From Ruminococcus sp. UBA3665 (GTDB taxonomy: Bacteria > Bacillota > Clostridia > Oscillospirales > Ruminococcaceae): a stretch of 64,000 nt of DNA. The stretch covers positions 1 through 64,000 of the forward strand of contig DFJS01000027.1 of NCBI GenBank assembly GCA_002373165.1. Reading direction: 5' to 3'. The position numbers were made by a program, and so were the translations under genes. Shown one piece after another: positions 25,298-34,714 of this stretch. The notes below the pieces were generated by a model, which made no database searches, had not been told where the DNA came from, and saw only the letters and a program-made list of their open reading frames with translations. The first letter of the stretch is position 1; each line of letters opens with the position of its first letter.

Positions 25298-26926
25298 ATG
25301 CGGAGGAAAATAGATATTTCATTCCAGACTACACAGGACATTGCACAAAAAGCCGCTTTTGTCATCGCCGTAAGAGAAAATAAAAAAATCGAAGAATTAG
25401 GCGAAATTCTGCCTGACCTGATGTCAGCTGATGCTGCACAGGCTCTGTTGCAGGAGCTGGATAAAACCTCATCAGAGGAGATATGGAAAGAGGCCAGCAG
25501 CTATATCTATTCAATGGGTCTGCGCGCAGCAAAAAGAAAAATGCCAGAGAAAACGCCTATCTTTCGCGATATCACGCAGGAAGAAGCAAATCTCTACCTA
25601 AAAACAAGACTGGTGCATGATAGATTCATGTTTTATATGAGCGAATATTTTATGTCATCCCCGGAACATGCAGAGGAGAAAAATGCATTCTCAGAATTCT
25701 ACAGTCTGCTTTCTGATGAAATATCACAGGAACAAAAAAAAATTATAGAACAGTGGTTTCTTGCAGCTTTGCAGTATGAGGATTTTGATTATCTTAATCC
25801 TGCAAGAAAATATTCCAAAATCTTTGCATATGATAATATAAATCTTTGCGCAAGCGAAGAAACCATCCGTGAAAATAAGGCCTATAAATGGCTTTCCGAA
25901 GGAATCGGACACGAAATGCCGATTGATGCCGATACAGTTTCTTTTTTTAAAATAGCCTCTGTTGTGCAAAGTCTTTCAGAAGACGGTCAGGCAGCATTCT
26001 CTCTCCGTCATTATCACAATTTGATGAATTTTTCTGAATTATGGAAATTTTTTATCCTACAAGGATGCATTCGTACTGTGATTCATGAACCGCCAACAGC
26101 AGATTCGGTTCTTATTCTGCTCCGCGCGCCGCATCCGGAACTTGCACAAAAAGGCGTTTCTGTTTATGATGCTTCTTTAAAAACTTTTTACTGGCTGAAT
26201 GAATTCAGACAAGAAATTGCAGAAGCTCTGCAACAAAAAGAAAATATCTATTCTTTGGAAGAAATTGAAAAAAATAACTGGTGCCTGAATTTAAGCCGAG
26301 AAAAAACTTTCTCACTGGGTGATGTAATCACAGATATGACAAGGGGGGTACCGTCTTCTGCTTTGAAACGCGAAAACGGAGAACTTAAAATTTCTGACCA
26401 CAAGACACAATACCGCTATCTGCATACAGCAGATCTGTATGACGGCACACTGCATCCTGTCACCTATCTGGAATCCATCCCCCGGAAACAGACACAATAT
26501 TGTCTGGAAACGGAAAACGCGCTTCTTATCGCCAAAACCAGAACAGATGCCGGCTACAAAACCGCTGTCTTCCAGAGTGAAAAAAACAAAAAAGGAGAAA
26601 AAATTCTGCTTAATGATAATATCTATATGATTAATATCGACGAGAAAAAAGCAGATCTTTATTATATACAGGCTTATCTGGAAAGTCAGGAAGGTCAGAA
26701 AATGCTCTATGAAATGACCTATTTTACAAACTTCATAATCAATTTAGGCGTTGATGACCTGAAAAAAATCAGAATTCCGGCCTGTGACCTGAATATACAA
26801 AAAAAGATAGGCACAGCTTTTTATCAAAAACTGCAAGAAATTGCAGAATGCCGCAAAAAACTGGAAGAACTGCTGAATCAGAAAAACACGCTCTTTTACG
26901 AAGAAAAAAATTCCTGCCTGAACTGA
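25298..26926 (+). CDS. Type I restriction-like protein: degenerate HsdM tail fused to an HsdS target-recognition domain
   Basis: ATG 25298 follows AAAGGAG; an upstream ATG at 25253 lies inside the promoter. The 542-residue product has an N-terminal helical region (about 1-215). A segment that aligns by pattern with the end of N6-adenine methylase domains follows (about 225-345: MNFSELWKFFILQGCIRTVI, VLILLRAP, WCLNLSRE). An HsdS-like target-recognition domain comes next (about 348-500: FSLGDVITDMTRGVP, AKTRTDAGYKTAVF, DDLKKIRIPACD) with a closing coiled coil (about 500-535). Neither the NPPY/F motif nor the SAM-binding glycine motif is present, so it should not methylate. No HsdR or intact HsdM is near. 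It could be a DNA-binding sensor for the adjacent operons or a domesticated restriction subunit. Confidence 0.65.
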   Translation: MRRKIDISFQTTQDIAQKAAFVIAVRENKKIEELGEILPDLMSADAAQALLQELDKTSSEEIWKEASSYIYSMGLRAAKRKMPEKTPIFRDITQEEANLYLKTRLVHDRFMFYMSEYFMSSPEHAEEKNAFSEFYSLLSDEISQEQKKIIEQWFLAALQYEDFDYLNPARKYSKIFAYDNINLCASEETIRENKAYKWLSEGIGHEMPIDADTVSFFKIASVVQSLSEDGQAAFSLRHYHNLMNFSELWKFFILQGCIRTVIHEPPTADSVLILLRAPHPELAQKGVSVYDASLKTFYWLNEFRQEIAEALQQKENIYSLEEIEKNNWCLNLSREKTFSLGDVITDMTRGVPSSALKRENGELKISDHKTQYRYLHTADLYDGTLHPVTYLESIPRKQTQYCLETENALLIAKTRTDAGYKTAVFQSEKNKKGEKILLNDNIYMINIDEKKADLYYIQAYLESQEGQKMLYEMTYFTNFIINLGVDDLKKIRIPACDLNIQKKIGTAFYQKLQEIAECRKKLEELLNQKNTLFYEEKNSCLN

Positions 26927-26931
26927 ATGAT

Positions 26932-26970
26932 AAAAAATCCCTGCTTTCCGTCAGAAAGCAGGGATTTTTT
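26932..26970. terminator. Bidirectional terminator between the HsdS-like gene and the Hsp70/AAA+ operon
   Basis: A perfect 17-bp stem (26932-26948 with 26954-26970) with a five-base loop and A/T tracts at both ends. Confidence 0.95.
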
Positions 26971-26976
26971 ATCCTA

Positions 26977-28062
26977 TCAGGAAACGCCGATTCTTGTTAT
27001 GCCCGGAACTGTTTTATCAGAAATATCCAGCACAAGCAGCTGACGTTCTCCGCCGGAAAGAACTGCCGCAAGCAGATGCATATCATCAAGTTCAAGCAGA
27101 TTCAGCAGGATCGTTTCAGAATCCGGAAACGGTATGCGGAACGAAAACGGAGCAGTTCCTTTCCGGTACGCTGCGCCGGATACTTCTCCGGTCTTGGCAA
27201 AAGCAAAGAGCATTTCTCTTCCGGCAGTGATGCCGTCAATTTTTCCGGCACCGGCACGATTGACGGCTTCTGCCATTTCTGCACTGTCCGCGCCGGAATT
27301 GACAGCTTCTGCCGTGTGATTTCTCAGCAGGAAACAGCCGGCATCTCCGGCAGTGATGGATACTTCCTCCGGCATTTCTGCCGACCAGGCATGTCCTTCC
27401 TGGAAGACATCTCTGTGATATTCACAGACGGCCAGCATCCCTTCTTTTTTTCTGTACGAAGCCAGCAGAAAAATCTGTGTCTGAGTGAGTGCAATTTCGC
27501 GGATAAAAACATCCTGTTCCAGGCGTGTGGAAAGCTCTCTAAGTCTTTCGGCATCTGCGCCGCAGGCGAGCAGAACGCCGTCTTCTGTGACCGCAGCAGT
27601 TGTATCGCCGGAAGCGGCAATTTTTGCCACGCCCTTCCAGTTTCCGGCATCGCACTGTCCCATTGTATTTTTTCCGGCTGTCAGCACTCTGCCGTCCTGG
27701 GAAAGTGCGGCCAGATGACCTGTTCCGGCCGCAATTGCCTTGATATGCTCCCATTTTTTAGCTTTTCCTATATTAGAATTAAAAAATCCTTCCAGTTTTA
27801 CACTGCCGTTGTCAAGCCATGCATAAAAATCAATACCAGCCGCGGCAAACAGGGAGGTACTGCGGCGCAGTTCCAGAATTTGTTCTGCAATAATCTGCTT
27901 CTGCTGCCGGGCATATGCCTCTCTGGCAGGAAAAAAGATTTGTTCTTTCCACTGGCGATACTGTTCCGGATTCAGAAACAGCTCCGGAACGGGAGACATT
28001 CCGCATTTTGGACAGGAACCGGAATCATCCGGCAGAACCTGCTGACAGATAATACATTTCAT
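26977..28062 (-). CDS. Zinc-ribbon and RCC1-like repeat protein, last gene of the Hsp70/AAA+ operon
   Basis: The 361-residue product begins with a zinc ribbon (MKCIICQQ and CPKCGMSP, two CxxC pairs within residues 3-20). A helical segment follows (about 28-65), then RCC1-type beta-propeller-like repeats: HIKAIAAGTGHLAALSQDGRVLTAGKN, VAKIAASGDTTAAVTEDGVLLACG and later weaker copies (about 100-330). RCC1-like propellers act as binding or scaffold platforms. It lies 25 bases after the AAA+/protease gene and directly before the terminator. Its role is probably substrate or partner recognition for the machine encoded upstream; this is inference. No secretion signal. Confidence 0.75.
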   Translation of the reverse strand: MKCIICQQVLPDDSGSCPKCGMSPVPELFLNPEQYRQWKEQIFFPAREAYARQQKQIIAEQILELRRSTSLFAAAGIDFYAWLDNGSVKLEGFFNSNIGKAKKWEHIKAIAAGTGHLAALSQDGRVLTAGKNTMGQCDAGNWKGVAKIAASGDTTAAVTEDGVLLACGADAERLRELSTRLEQDVFIREIALTQTQIFLLASYRKKEGMLAVCEYHRDVFQEGHAWSAEMPEEVSITAGDAGCFLLRNHTAEAVNSGADSAEMAEAVNRAGAGKIDGITAGREMLFAFAKTGEVSGAAYRKGTAPFSFRIPFPDSETILLNLLELDDMHLLAAVLSGGERQLLVLDISDKTVPGITRIGVS

Positions 28063-28087
28063 GCTGAAACATCCTTTCTATTTTATA

Positions 28088-31000
28088 TTACCGGAAAAAA
28101 CGCTCCCGGATATGTTTCATCGGCAGAATGAAATTCAGTTCTTCTACCAGACTGCCGTTAGCAGAAGTTTCCGAACCGCATAAAATTCCAATAATACTGC
28201 CTGTTTCCTGAGAAAAGACGGGTGCGCCGGAACAGCCGCTTTTGGCCTCCAGATTCACAAACACGCGTTCCAGACCGCTGCGCATCTGAACCGAGGCAAT
28301 TTTTCCTTCAAAATGGCTTAGTGAAAGCTGATCGACAGAATCAGAAATCATAGCACCAAAGGGATAGCCCAGCAGGAAAATGCGGTCTGTTGTGCTGATT
28401 TTTTCTTCCGGAGCGGCAACGGGAAGTGCCGGATAGTTCATCAGTTCTATTTTCAGCAGAGCGGCATCAATTTCCGGGTCGTCCCGTACGACCTGTGCAT
28501 CATGCCAGCTGATTTCTCCGTCTGTACGGCCGGCAATTTTCAGACGAACACGGACAGTTTGCGCATCATGAATCACATGACTGCATGTCAGGATATAGCC
28601 GTCATGTGTCAGCATGGAGCCGCTTCCGTAGCCTTTTCCCTGTGAAGAACTGCATTCGATCAGCACTACACCCTTTTCTGTTTCTGCGACATTTTCAGGA
28701 TAACGATAAGAAAATCCCGGTTTAGGAAGAGCATCAGAAGGCAGGCGGTATTCCTCTGTTTCAGACTGTCCCGGATGCTGATGCAGGAAATTCTGATATT
28801 CTTCCGGAAGCATTTCCGGAGTATAGAGCAGAAGGCTTTCGCCGTCCTGTTCAGTTTCCGTGCGGAATTTTGGCCAGCGTTTGCGGAATTTCTGTTCCAG
28901 CTGTTCCATTTCTCTGCCGTTTGCCCAGGGTTTTCTTTGCTTGGCGTAATCTTCGCGCATTGTATCCAGCAGATCAGGCAGCAGGGCAATCAGCTGTTCC
29001 GAGGGCACGGCACTGGATTTGCTACACTGATGACGGAAAATAGAAATCAGCTGTTTGTTGTCATAATCCGGCATATAGAATTCATTGCCTTTAAAGCGGC
29101 TTCTCATGCCAGGATTGGAAGCAAGAAACTGTTCCATCTCTTTAGGATAACCGGCGGCAACGACTGCAAACTGTCCGTCAAGGTCAGACATTGCTTCCAG
29201 AATCGTATCAAAGGCTTCTTTGCCGAAGCCGTCCTGAATACTTTGTGTCAGCATATAGGCTTCGTCGATAAACAGAACGCCGTTAAGGGCTTCCCGAATT
29301 TTTTCCTTTGTCTTGATAGCCGTCTGGCCGATGTATCCTGCCACAAGATCGCCCCTGGTTACTTTTACAAGATTGCCTGTACTCAGAAGTCCGAGTTCCT
29401 TGTAAGCCCCGCCGATCAGACGGGCAACGGTAGTTTTTCCTGTGCCGGGATTTCCTGTCAGGACGATATGCAGAGATATATCATCCAGAAGCGAATCTCT
29501 TCCTGTTTCGCGGGCAGCCTGGACAGTTTCTTCCAGTTCGCCGAAATACTCTTTCAGTGAAGCAAAGCCTGTCAGTTCCTGAATTTGCTGAAGGGCTGAT
29601 TTTTCTGTTTTTTCTTTCTTCACAGTACCGCGCAGGAATCTCTGCATTTCTTCCGGCACATGAGCTTCCGTAAACCAATTTTGCAGCAGACCGCTGTCAT
29701 CCTTGCGTCTGACGGGATTTTTGAACCACTGCATCTGCATATTGCGGCAGAGAGTTTCGCATTCTCCGGCGTTCTGCCAGTCCTCTGTTTTCGATTTACG
29801 GGCTTTGAACTGGGAGAAAAATACCACAAGCTTTTCATCCAGAGCGGAATCAATCCGGAATTTTATTTTCCGGCACATACCGCGGAAAATCTGTGCCAGT
29901 TCTTCGGCAGTATAATCTGCAATCAAAAATTCCTGGAATCTTCTGTTCAGTCCGGAATTACTGCGGATAAAATGATCCATTTTATCCGGATAGCCTGCGG
30001 CGATGACGGCAAACTCTCCCATATGGTCTGTCATTGCGGCGACCAGTGTTGTCACAGCTTCCGAACCGAAATCATTTTCGCTGCCGCTGTCTGTCAGAGA
30101 ATAGGCCTCATCAATAAACAGTACATTCCCCATAGATTTTTCAATCCAGTTTCTTGTTTTTTCGGCAGTCTGGCCGATATATCCGGCGACAAGGTCAGAA
30201 CGGTCCACTTTCAGCGTACGTCCTTCCGGAAGAAGGCCGCATTCTTTATAGACTTTTCCTATCAGGTTTGCAATCATCGTCTTGCCTGTGCCGGGATTGC
30301 CTTTCAGGACGATATTCAGGTTAGGTGTAATAGGCATACCGCCGCTGTCGTCCTGTTTCTGAAACTCTGCCATATTCAGGAGATTATGCAGATATTCCTT
30401 AATATTTTCAAAGCCGATTATATCATCAAGCTGTTCCAGCAAAGAACGCTGATCCGGCTGAGGCAGGGGCTGTCTGGTAAAGCGCACAAGATTTTCCGGG
30501 ATATCGTTACGGGTGAAGAAATTTTTTTCTTCTTCGGGGATTTCTTTCCCGTAAGCGGCCACAAGCCGGGCATTCATGCGGGTTCTGGCATCTGCCAGAT
30601 AACCGTCACGGATATATCTTGCATTGCCAAAAGTCTGATTTTTTTTCTGGCTGTCTGCATAGCGCACAATGGCACGGTGAGACAGTTCTATAAATTCCTC
30701 ATCGGCATTCATACCGGATTCGGGCAGCATTTTCAGGAAAATCTGATATAATTCTTCACCTGTATAATTATCAAAATAAATTCTTCCGCGTTCGGTGCGG
30801 CTTGCCAGACCGGGATTTGCCGTGCGCAGCATTTCGGACATCTGATCTTCGTAACCTGCCAGAATCACGCAGAGTCTTTGTCGATTATCTTCCATATATT
30901 TAATCAGACTGTCGATGATATCTCTGCCGTTGGCAGTATTCATAAGCTGATAGGCTTCGTCAATAAACAATACGCCGTCCAGGGCTTTTTTGCCGATTCT

Positions 31001-33115
31001 GTCGAAATCCGGATGATGGAGCATTTCAGAAATCAGTTCTCCGGCATTGGTTTCCACAAGATGTCCGCGTTTCAGCAGGCCGTGACTCCGGAACAGCAGT
31101 CCCATTTTTCGGGCTACCGTTGTTTTGCCTGTACCGGGTGCGCCCATAAAGATATAATGTCCGGGTTCGCTTTGATTTCCTGTAATAAGTGCATTTTCAA
31201 TCTCCCTGATTTTTTTCTTGACATTTTTCAGGCCGGGCATTTTCATAATATCTTCCACAGCATTGCCGCGGATTTCTTCCGCAGGCCGCAGGAATTCCCT
31301 GTAATTTTCTGGAATATGGCGTTCTTCTATCAGATAGAAAATTTCGTTTGTATTTTTATCTGTTATTTTTCTGGTATCCGGTGTATGCTTGACGCTATTT
31401 TCCAGATCTTCGGCCAGGAGAACAGCTTCGCCGGCGTTTCCCCAGTTTTCATCTGCGGAAGCAAGCCAGTTTTCGCAGAAATTAGCCATACGCGGCCGCA
31501 TCTGCTCCGAAAATCGCAGATGTTTTCTCTGCATATGAAGAGTCAAAATCCGGAACAGTTCTTCCGGCGTATAATCCGGAATATTAATTTTTTCGCGAAT
31601 GCGGCGTTTCATGCCGGGATTCGCCTTCAAGAAATTTTCCATTGGTTCAGAATAGCCTGCTACTACTACGATCAGATCATGTTTAAACTCATCCATAGCT
31701 TTGATAAGCGTATTCAGGCATTCTTTTCCGAACGAATCGTTTTCATCCTGTATAATAGCATAAGCTTCGTCAATAAACAGCACGCCGCCCAGAGCCTTCT
31801 GCACAGCTTCTCTGGTTTTGATGGCAGTCTGACCCACATAACCGGCCACGAGTCCGGAACGGTCAGTTTCCACCACATGACCTGTACGCAGATATCCTGC
31901 TTCGGCGAAGAACTGCCCCAGCAGTTTGGCGACAGTTGTTTTGCCTGTACCGGGATTTCCGGTCAGTGCAATATGCATGAAACTCATATCATCTCTTTTT
32001 GGCGGTGCCGGTTTGATTCTGTCAGCCTCTTCCAGCTTCATCCAGGCGCGTTTTTCAGTATGAATTCCCCTGAATTTTTCCACAATCTGTTTTTTGACAG
32101 ATTCCATGCCAATCATGCTTTGCAGCTGCTGTGCGGCGGTGGGAATAGGCTTTATATGATATTCTGAAAACAGCTGATAGCAGTTTTTCACAGTAAGCGT
32201 TTTTCCGGACTGTGCAAAATCCATCAGGAAATGATACAGCATTTTAATCCGAACGCCCTGTGCAACACCTGTACTTTCAGTATGATCCTGTACGATTTTA
32301 GCGATACAGCGTGAAATTTCTCTGGCAACCTCCGGGATTTCTGCCACGCGGATTTTCAGGCCATACATCAGCCGGAAATGATTCAGCATATGGCAGTATT
32401 CCAGCGCATTAGGCTGTAGAATCAGAATTGTGTTCAGTTTCCGGCGCATTTCTTCATCTTTGGTCAGAGCTTCCATTTGCAGAATGCCGCCGCCTTCTTC
32501 GTCAGGGAAAATAAACAGCATGATATTAATATTTTCTGCCGGCAGTTTTACTACCTGATTCATGAAATTTTTCCAGCCGGGTGTTGTCGCAAGTTCGGTC
32601 AGGAAATTATCAGCATCGTCGATTACAATCGCAGTAGGATGACGATTATCCTTCATCATGGCTTCAAACTGTGAGAGCACGGCTGTATCGGACTGCATTC
32701 CCACATGGAGCGCATGGGAATTCTGTTTTGTCATTTGTACGCCGGATATAGTTCCGGCAGAAGAGCCGTGCACAGGTGCCGCAGCGGCAGGAGCAGGTGT
32801 TTTGTTTTTATCCCATGCGCCTTTCCGCAGGCCGTGTCCCTTGCGCGGAGCAGCGGCAGGAGCAGGAGAAGCCGCAGGGGCCGGGGCGGCACCCGGCCGG
32901 AGCAGAGAGAACGAACGTTCGTCATAACAGTACAGACGTTTTACAGTATTATAAAAAATAATCTTTTCATAGCCGTTTTCTTTCAATTCTTTCTGTACAA
33001 GCCAGTTCAGATCTGTTTTCATGCCATTTTCCAGATAGAATTCATCGCCTGTCAGTCCCCCCAGGTACCAGAACCGCCGCTGACCGCAGGAAGCTTTTGA
33101 AAAATAAGTTCCCAT
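28088..33115 (-). CDS. 1675-residue protein: four CbbX/SpoVK-type AAA+ modules fused to a trypsin-like protease
   Basis: After a unique N-terminal domain and an Ala/Pro-rich linker (about 74-118) comes a degenerate AAA-like region with a Walker B-like AIVIDDAD (162-169) but no P-loop. Four complete AAA+ modules follow, with Walker A at 386-393, 658-665, 939-946 and 1221-1228 (G[NA]PGTGKT). Each has LFIDEAY as Walker B, AGY as sensor 1 and NPG..SR or RR as the arginine finger region; three carry the VAGY[VI]GQTA.KT loop of the CbbX/CfxQ/EccA family. The C-terminus (about 1480-1670) is a trypsin-fold domain with His1513 (LTCSHVI), Asp1550 (PEIDAALLKI) and Ser1629 (GCSGAP). All four ATPase sites and the protease triad appear intact. 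It is cytosolic. A covalent unfoldase-protease is the simplest reading; the protease could instead be a signalling or self-processing domain. Confidence 0.88.
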   Translation of the reverse strand: MGTYFSKASCGQRRFWYLGGLTGDEFYLENGMKTDLNWLVQKELKENGYEKIIFYNTVKRLYCYDERSFSLLRPGAAPAPAASPAPAAAPRKGHGLRKGAWDKNKTPAPAAAAPVHGSSAGTISGVQMTKQNSHALHVGMQSDTAVLSQFEAMMKDNRHPTAIVIDDADNFLTELATTPGWKNFMNQVVKLPAENINIMLFIFPDEEGGGILQMEALTKDEEMRRKLNTILILQPNALEYCHMLNHFRLMYGLKIRVAEIPEVAREISRCIAKIVQDHTESTGVAQGVRIKMLYHFLMDFAQSGKTLTVKNCYQLFSEYHIKPIPTAAQQLQSMIGMESVKKQIVEKFRGIHTEKRAWMKLEEADRIKPAPPKRDDMSFMHIALTGNPGTGKTTVAKLLGQFFAEAGYLRTGHVVETDRSGLVAGYVGQTAIKTREAVQKALGGVLFIDEAYAIIQDENDSFGKECLNTLIKAMDEFKHDLIVVVAGYSEPMENFLKANPGMKRRIREKINIPDYTPEELFRILTLHMQRKHLRFSEQMRPRMANFCENWLASADENWGNAGEAVLLAEDLENSVKHTPDTRKITDKNTNEIFYLIEERHIPENYREFLRPAEEIRGNAVEDIMKMPGLKNVKKKIREIENALITGNQSEPGHYIFMGAPGTGKTTVARKMGLLFRSHGLLKRGHLVETNAGELISEMLHHPDFDRIGKKALDGVLFIDEAYQLMNTANGRDIIDSLIKYMEDNRQRLCVILAGYEDQMSEMLRTANPGLASRTERGRIYFDNYTGEELYQIFLKMLPESGMNADEEFIELSHRAIVRYADSQKKNQTFGNARYIRDGYLADARTRMNARLVAAYGKEIPEEEKNFFTRNDIPENLVRFTRQPLPQPDQRSLLEQLDDIIGFENIKEYLHNLLNMAEFQKQDDSGGMPITPNLNIVLKGNPGTGKTMIANLIGKVYKECGLLPEGRTLKVDRSDLVAGYIGQTAEKTRNWIEKSMGNVLFIDEAYSLTDSGSENDFGSEAVTTLVAAMTDHMGEFAVIAAGYPDKMDHFIRSNSGLNRRFQEFLIADYTAEELAQIFRGMCRKIKFRIDSALDEKLVVFFSQFKARKSKTEDWQNAGECETLCRNMQMQWFKNPVRRKDDSGLLQNWFTEAHVPEEMQRFLRGTVKKEKTEKSALQQIQELTGFASLKEYFGELEETVQAARETGRDSLLDDISLHIVLTGNPGTGKTTVARLIGGAYKELGLLSTGNLVKVTRGDLVAGYIGQTAIKTKEKIREALNGVLFIDEAYMLTQSIQDGFGKEAFDTILEAMSDLDGQFAVVAAGYPKEMEQFLASNPGMRSRFKGNEFYMPDYDNKQLISIFRHQCSKSSAVPSEQLIALLPDLLDTMREDYAKQRKPWANGREMEQLEQKFRKRWPKFRTETEQDGESLLLYTPEMLPEEYQNFLHQHPGQSETEEYRLPSDALPKPGFSYRYPENVAETEKGVVLIECSSSQGKGYGSGSMLTHDGYILTCSHVIHDAQTVRVRLKIAGRTDGEISWHDAQVVRDDPEIDAALLKIELMNYPALPVAAPEEKISTTDRIFLLGYPFGAMISDSVDQLSLSHFEGKIASVQMRSGLERVFVNLEAKSGCSGAPVFSQETGSIIGILCGSETSANGSLVEELNFILPMKHIRERFFR

Positions 33116-33132
33116 AATGCAACTCCCTTAAT

Positions 33133-34698
33133 TCAGCGTTTTACCGAAGCAGCAGGATTTGTCACATTTCTTCTGTTATAAGTAACGCCGCCTGTGCTGC
33201 ACTGACTGCGGACGGCTTCCTTTCCCTCGGAAACAGCCGAAATATTTCCCATACGTTCTGCTTCTTCATTAGTATGTTCGGCATACTGTTCAGAACACGG
33301 CAGTTTGAAATCCGGAACATCCCGTACAATATTCTGCACGACTGCATCATTGACTTCCTTACGGCGGCGCGGATTATTATCCGGCGTGCTGACCAGCACT
33401 TCGGCATGATTGGTAACAATGCCGTTTTCTTCCAGAATAGGCGTAATAACGACAACTGCCTGTTCCTGAGTATCCTGGTTGGTAAAAGAAGCGTGATATT
33501 CATCACGGTTTTCCGAAGCAAAATAATCTCCGTCCTGTTCATCCATCATGAAATTTTCTCCCAGTACAGTTCCGATGCGTTCTGCCATAGAAAGACGGCT
33601 TCTTGCCATAGCAAGATTTGTTTCGGCAGCATTTTCCGTCAAAGCGAGTTCGGCAAGAAAATCATGCAGTTCCCGTTCCAGCGTGTTCAGTTCCTCTGTT
33701 GTCAGGTTCTGGGTATCGGCATTCAAACGATTTCTGGTCTGTTCGATACGCTGAGTCAGTTCAGCAAGCCGGCCGTATGTCCAGTAATTCACGCCGCGGT
33801 CGTCCTCGATTTTTTCGCCATCGATTTCAAACGTATATACACGGCCTTCGGCAGAAGCGAGCTGTTCCAGCAGACTGGCTTCCAGCTGGCGGACGGATTC
33901 CAGACGGCTCTGCCATTCCAGTTCCTGTTCAATCAGAGTATCACGCAGCGTATAGGCATCCTGAAAAGCAGTACGTCCGCTGCTGATGGCAATCAGAAAC
34001 ATTTCCGCGCGCAGGTCGCTTTGTGCATTGGCGAGATTCTGCTGTACACTGTGCCAGACTTCCGGCTCGAATTTTTCGGGGCGATAATTTTCGCGGATTT
34101 CGTCAGAAAGCCGCTGTGCCTGTGAAATCCAGTAAGAAGCAAGTTCGCGCTGTCTTTCTTTTTCGCTGGAAATCTGATGTTCCAGATTAGAAATCCGCTG
34201 ATTGGCATTCTGAATTTCTTCTTTTGTCCACAGCAGATCGCGCTGCCGCTGTGCCTGCATAGTTTCAAACTGTTCCTGTGTTTCAGAGCGGAGCACTTCC
34301 ATATCACGTCTGGTTTCGCGGATGCTGTTCTGGAGCCGCTGGGATTCCTGTGCAATTCTCTGATTCTGTGCGCGGATATCGCGCTGATGCTGTTCCTGCA
34401 AACGCTGCAAACGCTGGTTATGTGCCTGTTCCTGCTGACGGATTTCTCTGTCAAGATTCTGGATTGAACTGCTTAACTGCTGATTCCGGCGTTCCTGTTC
34501 CTGAATCTGACGCTGCTGCTGTCTGACGGCCTGATGAAAACGTTCTTCTGCGCGGCGGCGTTCGTTTTCATTCTGGCGGAGGCGGTTTTGCAGTTCCTGA
34601 TTGCGGGCTTCTGCCTCTCTGCTGCGGCGGTTAGCGGCGGCAACATCATTGCGGAGATTCCGGATCTGCCGCTGTTCATATGTTTCATAATAACTCAC
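33133..34698 (-). CDS. Coiled-coil protein A with conserved C-terminal domain (paralogue of next gene)
   Basis: The 521-residue product is a long Gln/Glu/Arg-rich coiled coil over about residues 5-190, a helical middle (about 190-370) and a globular C-terminal domain (about 375-515) that starts with EQDGDYFASENRDEYHASFT. It shares the latter almost word for word with the neighbouring gene product, along with VVVITP, NHAEVLV, LPCSEQY and NEEAER.GNISAVSEG. Two conserved cysteines lie in LPCSEQY and RSQCS. There is no signal peptide. The pair arose by tandem duplication. I do not recognise the family; position between the AAA+/protease gene and the radical-SAM gene suggests a structural or adaptor subunit of the same complex. 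Confidence 0.75.
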   Translation of the reverse strand: MSYYETYEQRQIRNLRNDVAAANRRSREAEARNQELQNRLRQNENERRRAEERFHQAVRQQQRQIQEQERRNQQLSSSIQNLDREIRQQEQAHNQRLQRLQEQHQRDIRAQNQRIAQESQRLQNSIRETRRDMEVLRSETQEQFETMQAQRQRDLLWTKEEIQNANQRISNLEHQISSEKERQRELASYWISQAQRLSDEIRENYRPEKFEPEVWHSVQQNLANAQSDLRAEMFLIAISSGRTAFQDAYTLRDTLIEQELEWQSRLESVRQLEASLLEQLASAEGRVYTFEIDGEKIEDDRGVNYWTYGRLAELTQRIEQTRNRLNADTQNLTTEELNTLERELHDFLAELALTENAAETNLAMARSRLSMAERIGTVLGENFMMDEQDGDYFASENRDEYHASFTNQDTQEQAVVVITPILEENGIVTNHAEVLVSTPDNNPRRRKEVNDAVVQNIVRDVPDFKLPCSEQYAEHTNEEAERMGNISAVSEGKEAVRSQCSTGGVTYNRRNVTNPAASVKR

Positions 34699-34714
34699 AA
34701 AAAAACACTCCTTT

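Noticed and set aside
22254..26926. Integrative conjugative element with a restriction system
   Set aside because: Only a VirD4-like ATPase and an HsdS-like protein point that way; no relaxase, integrase, VirB4, attachment repeats or HsdR are in the window.
26848..28131. 427-codon open frame on the plus strand
   Set aside because: Runs through the perfect terminator at 26932-26970 and antisense to the RCC1-like gene.
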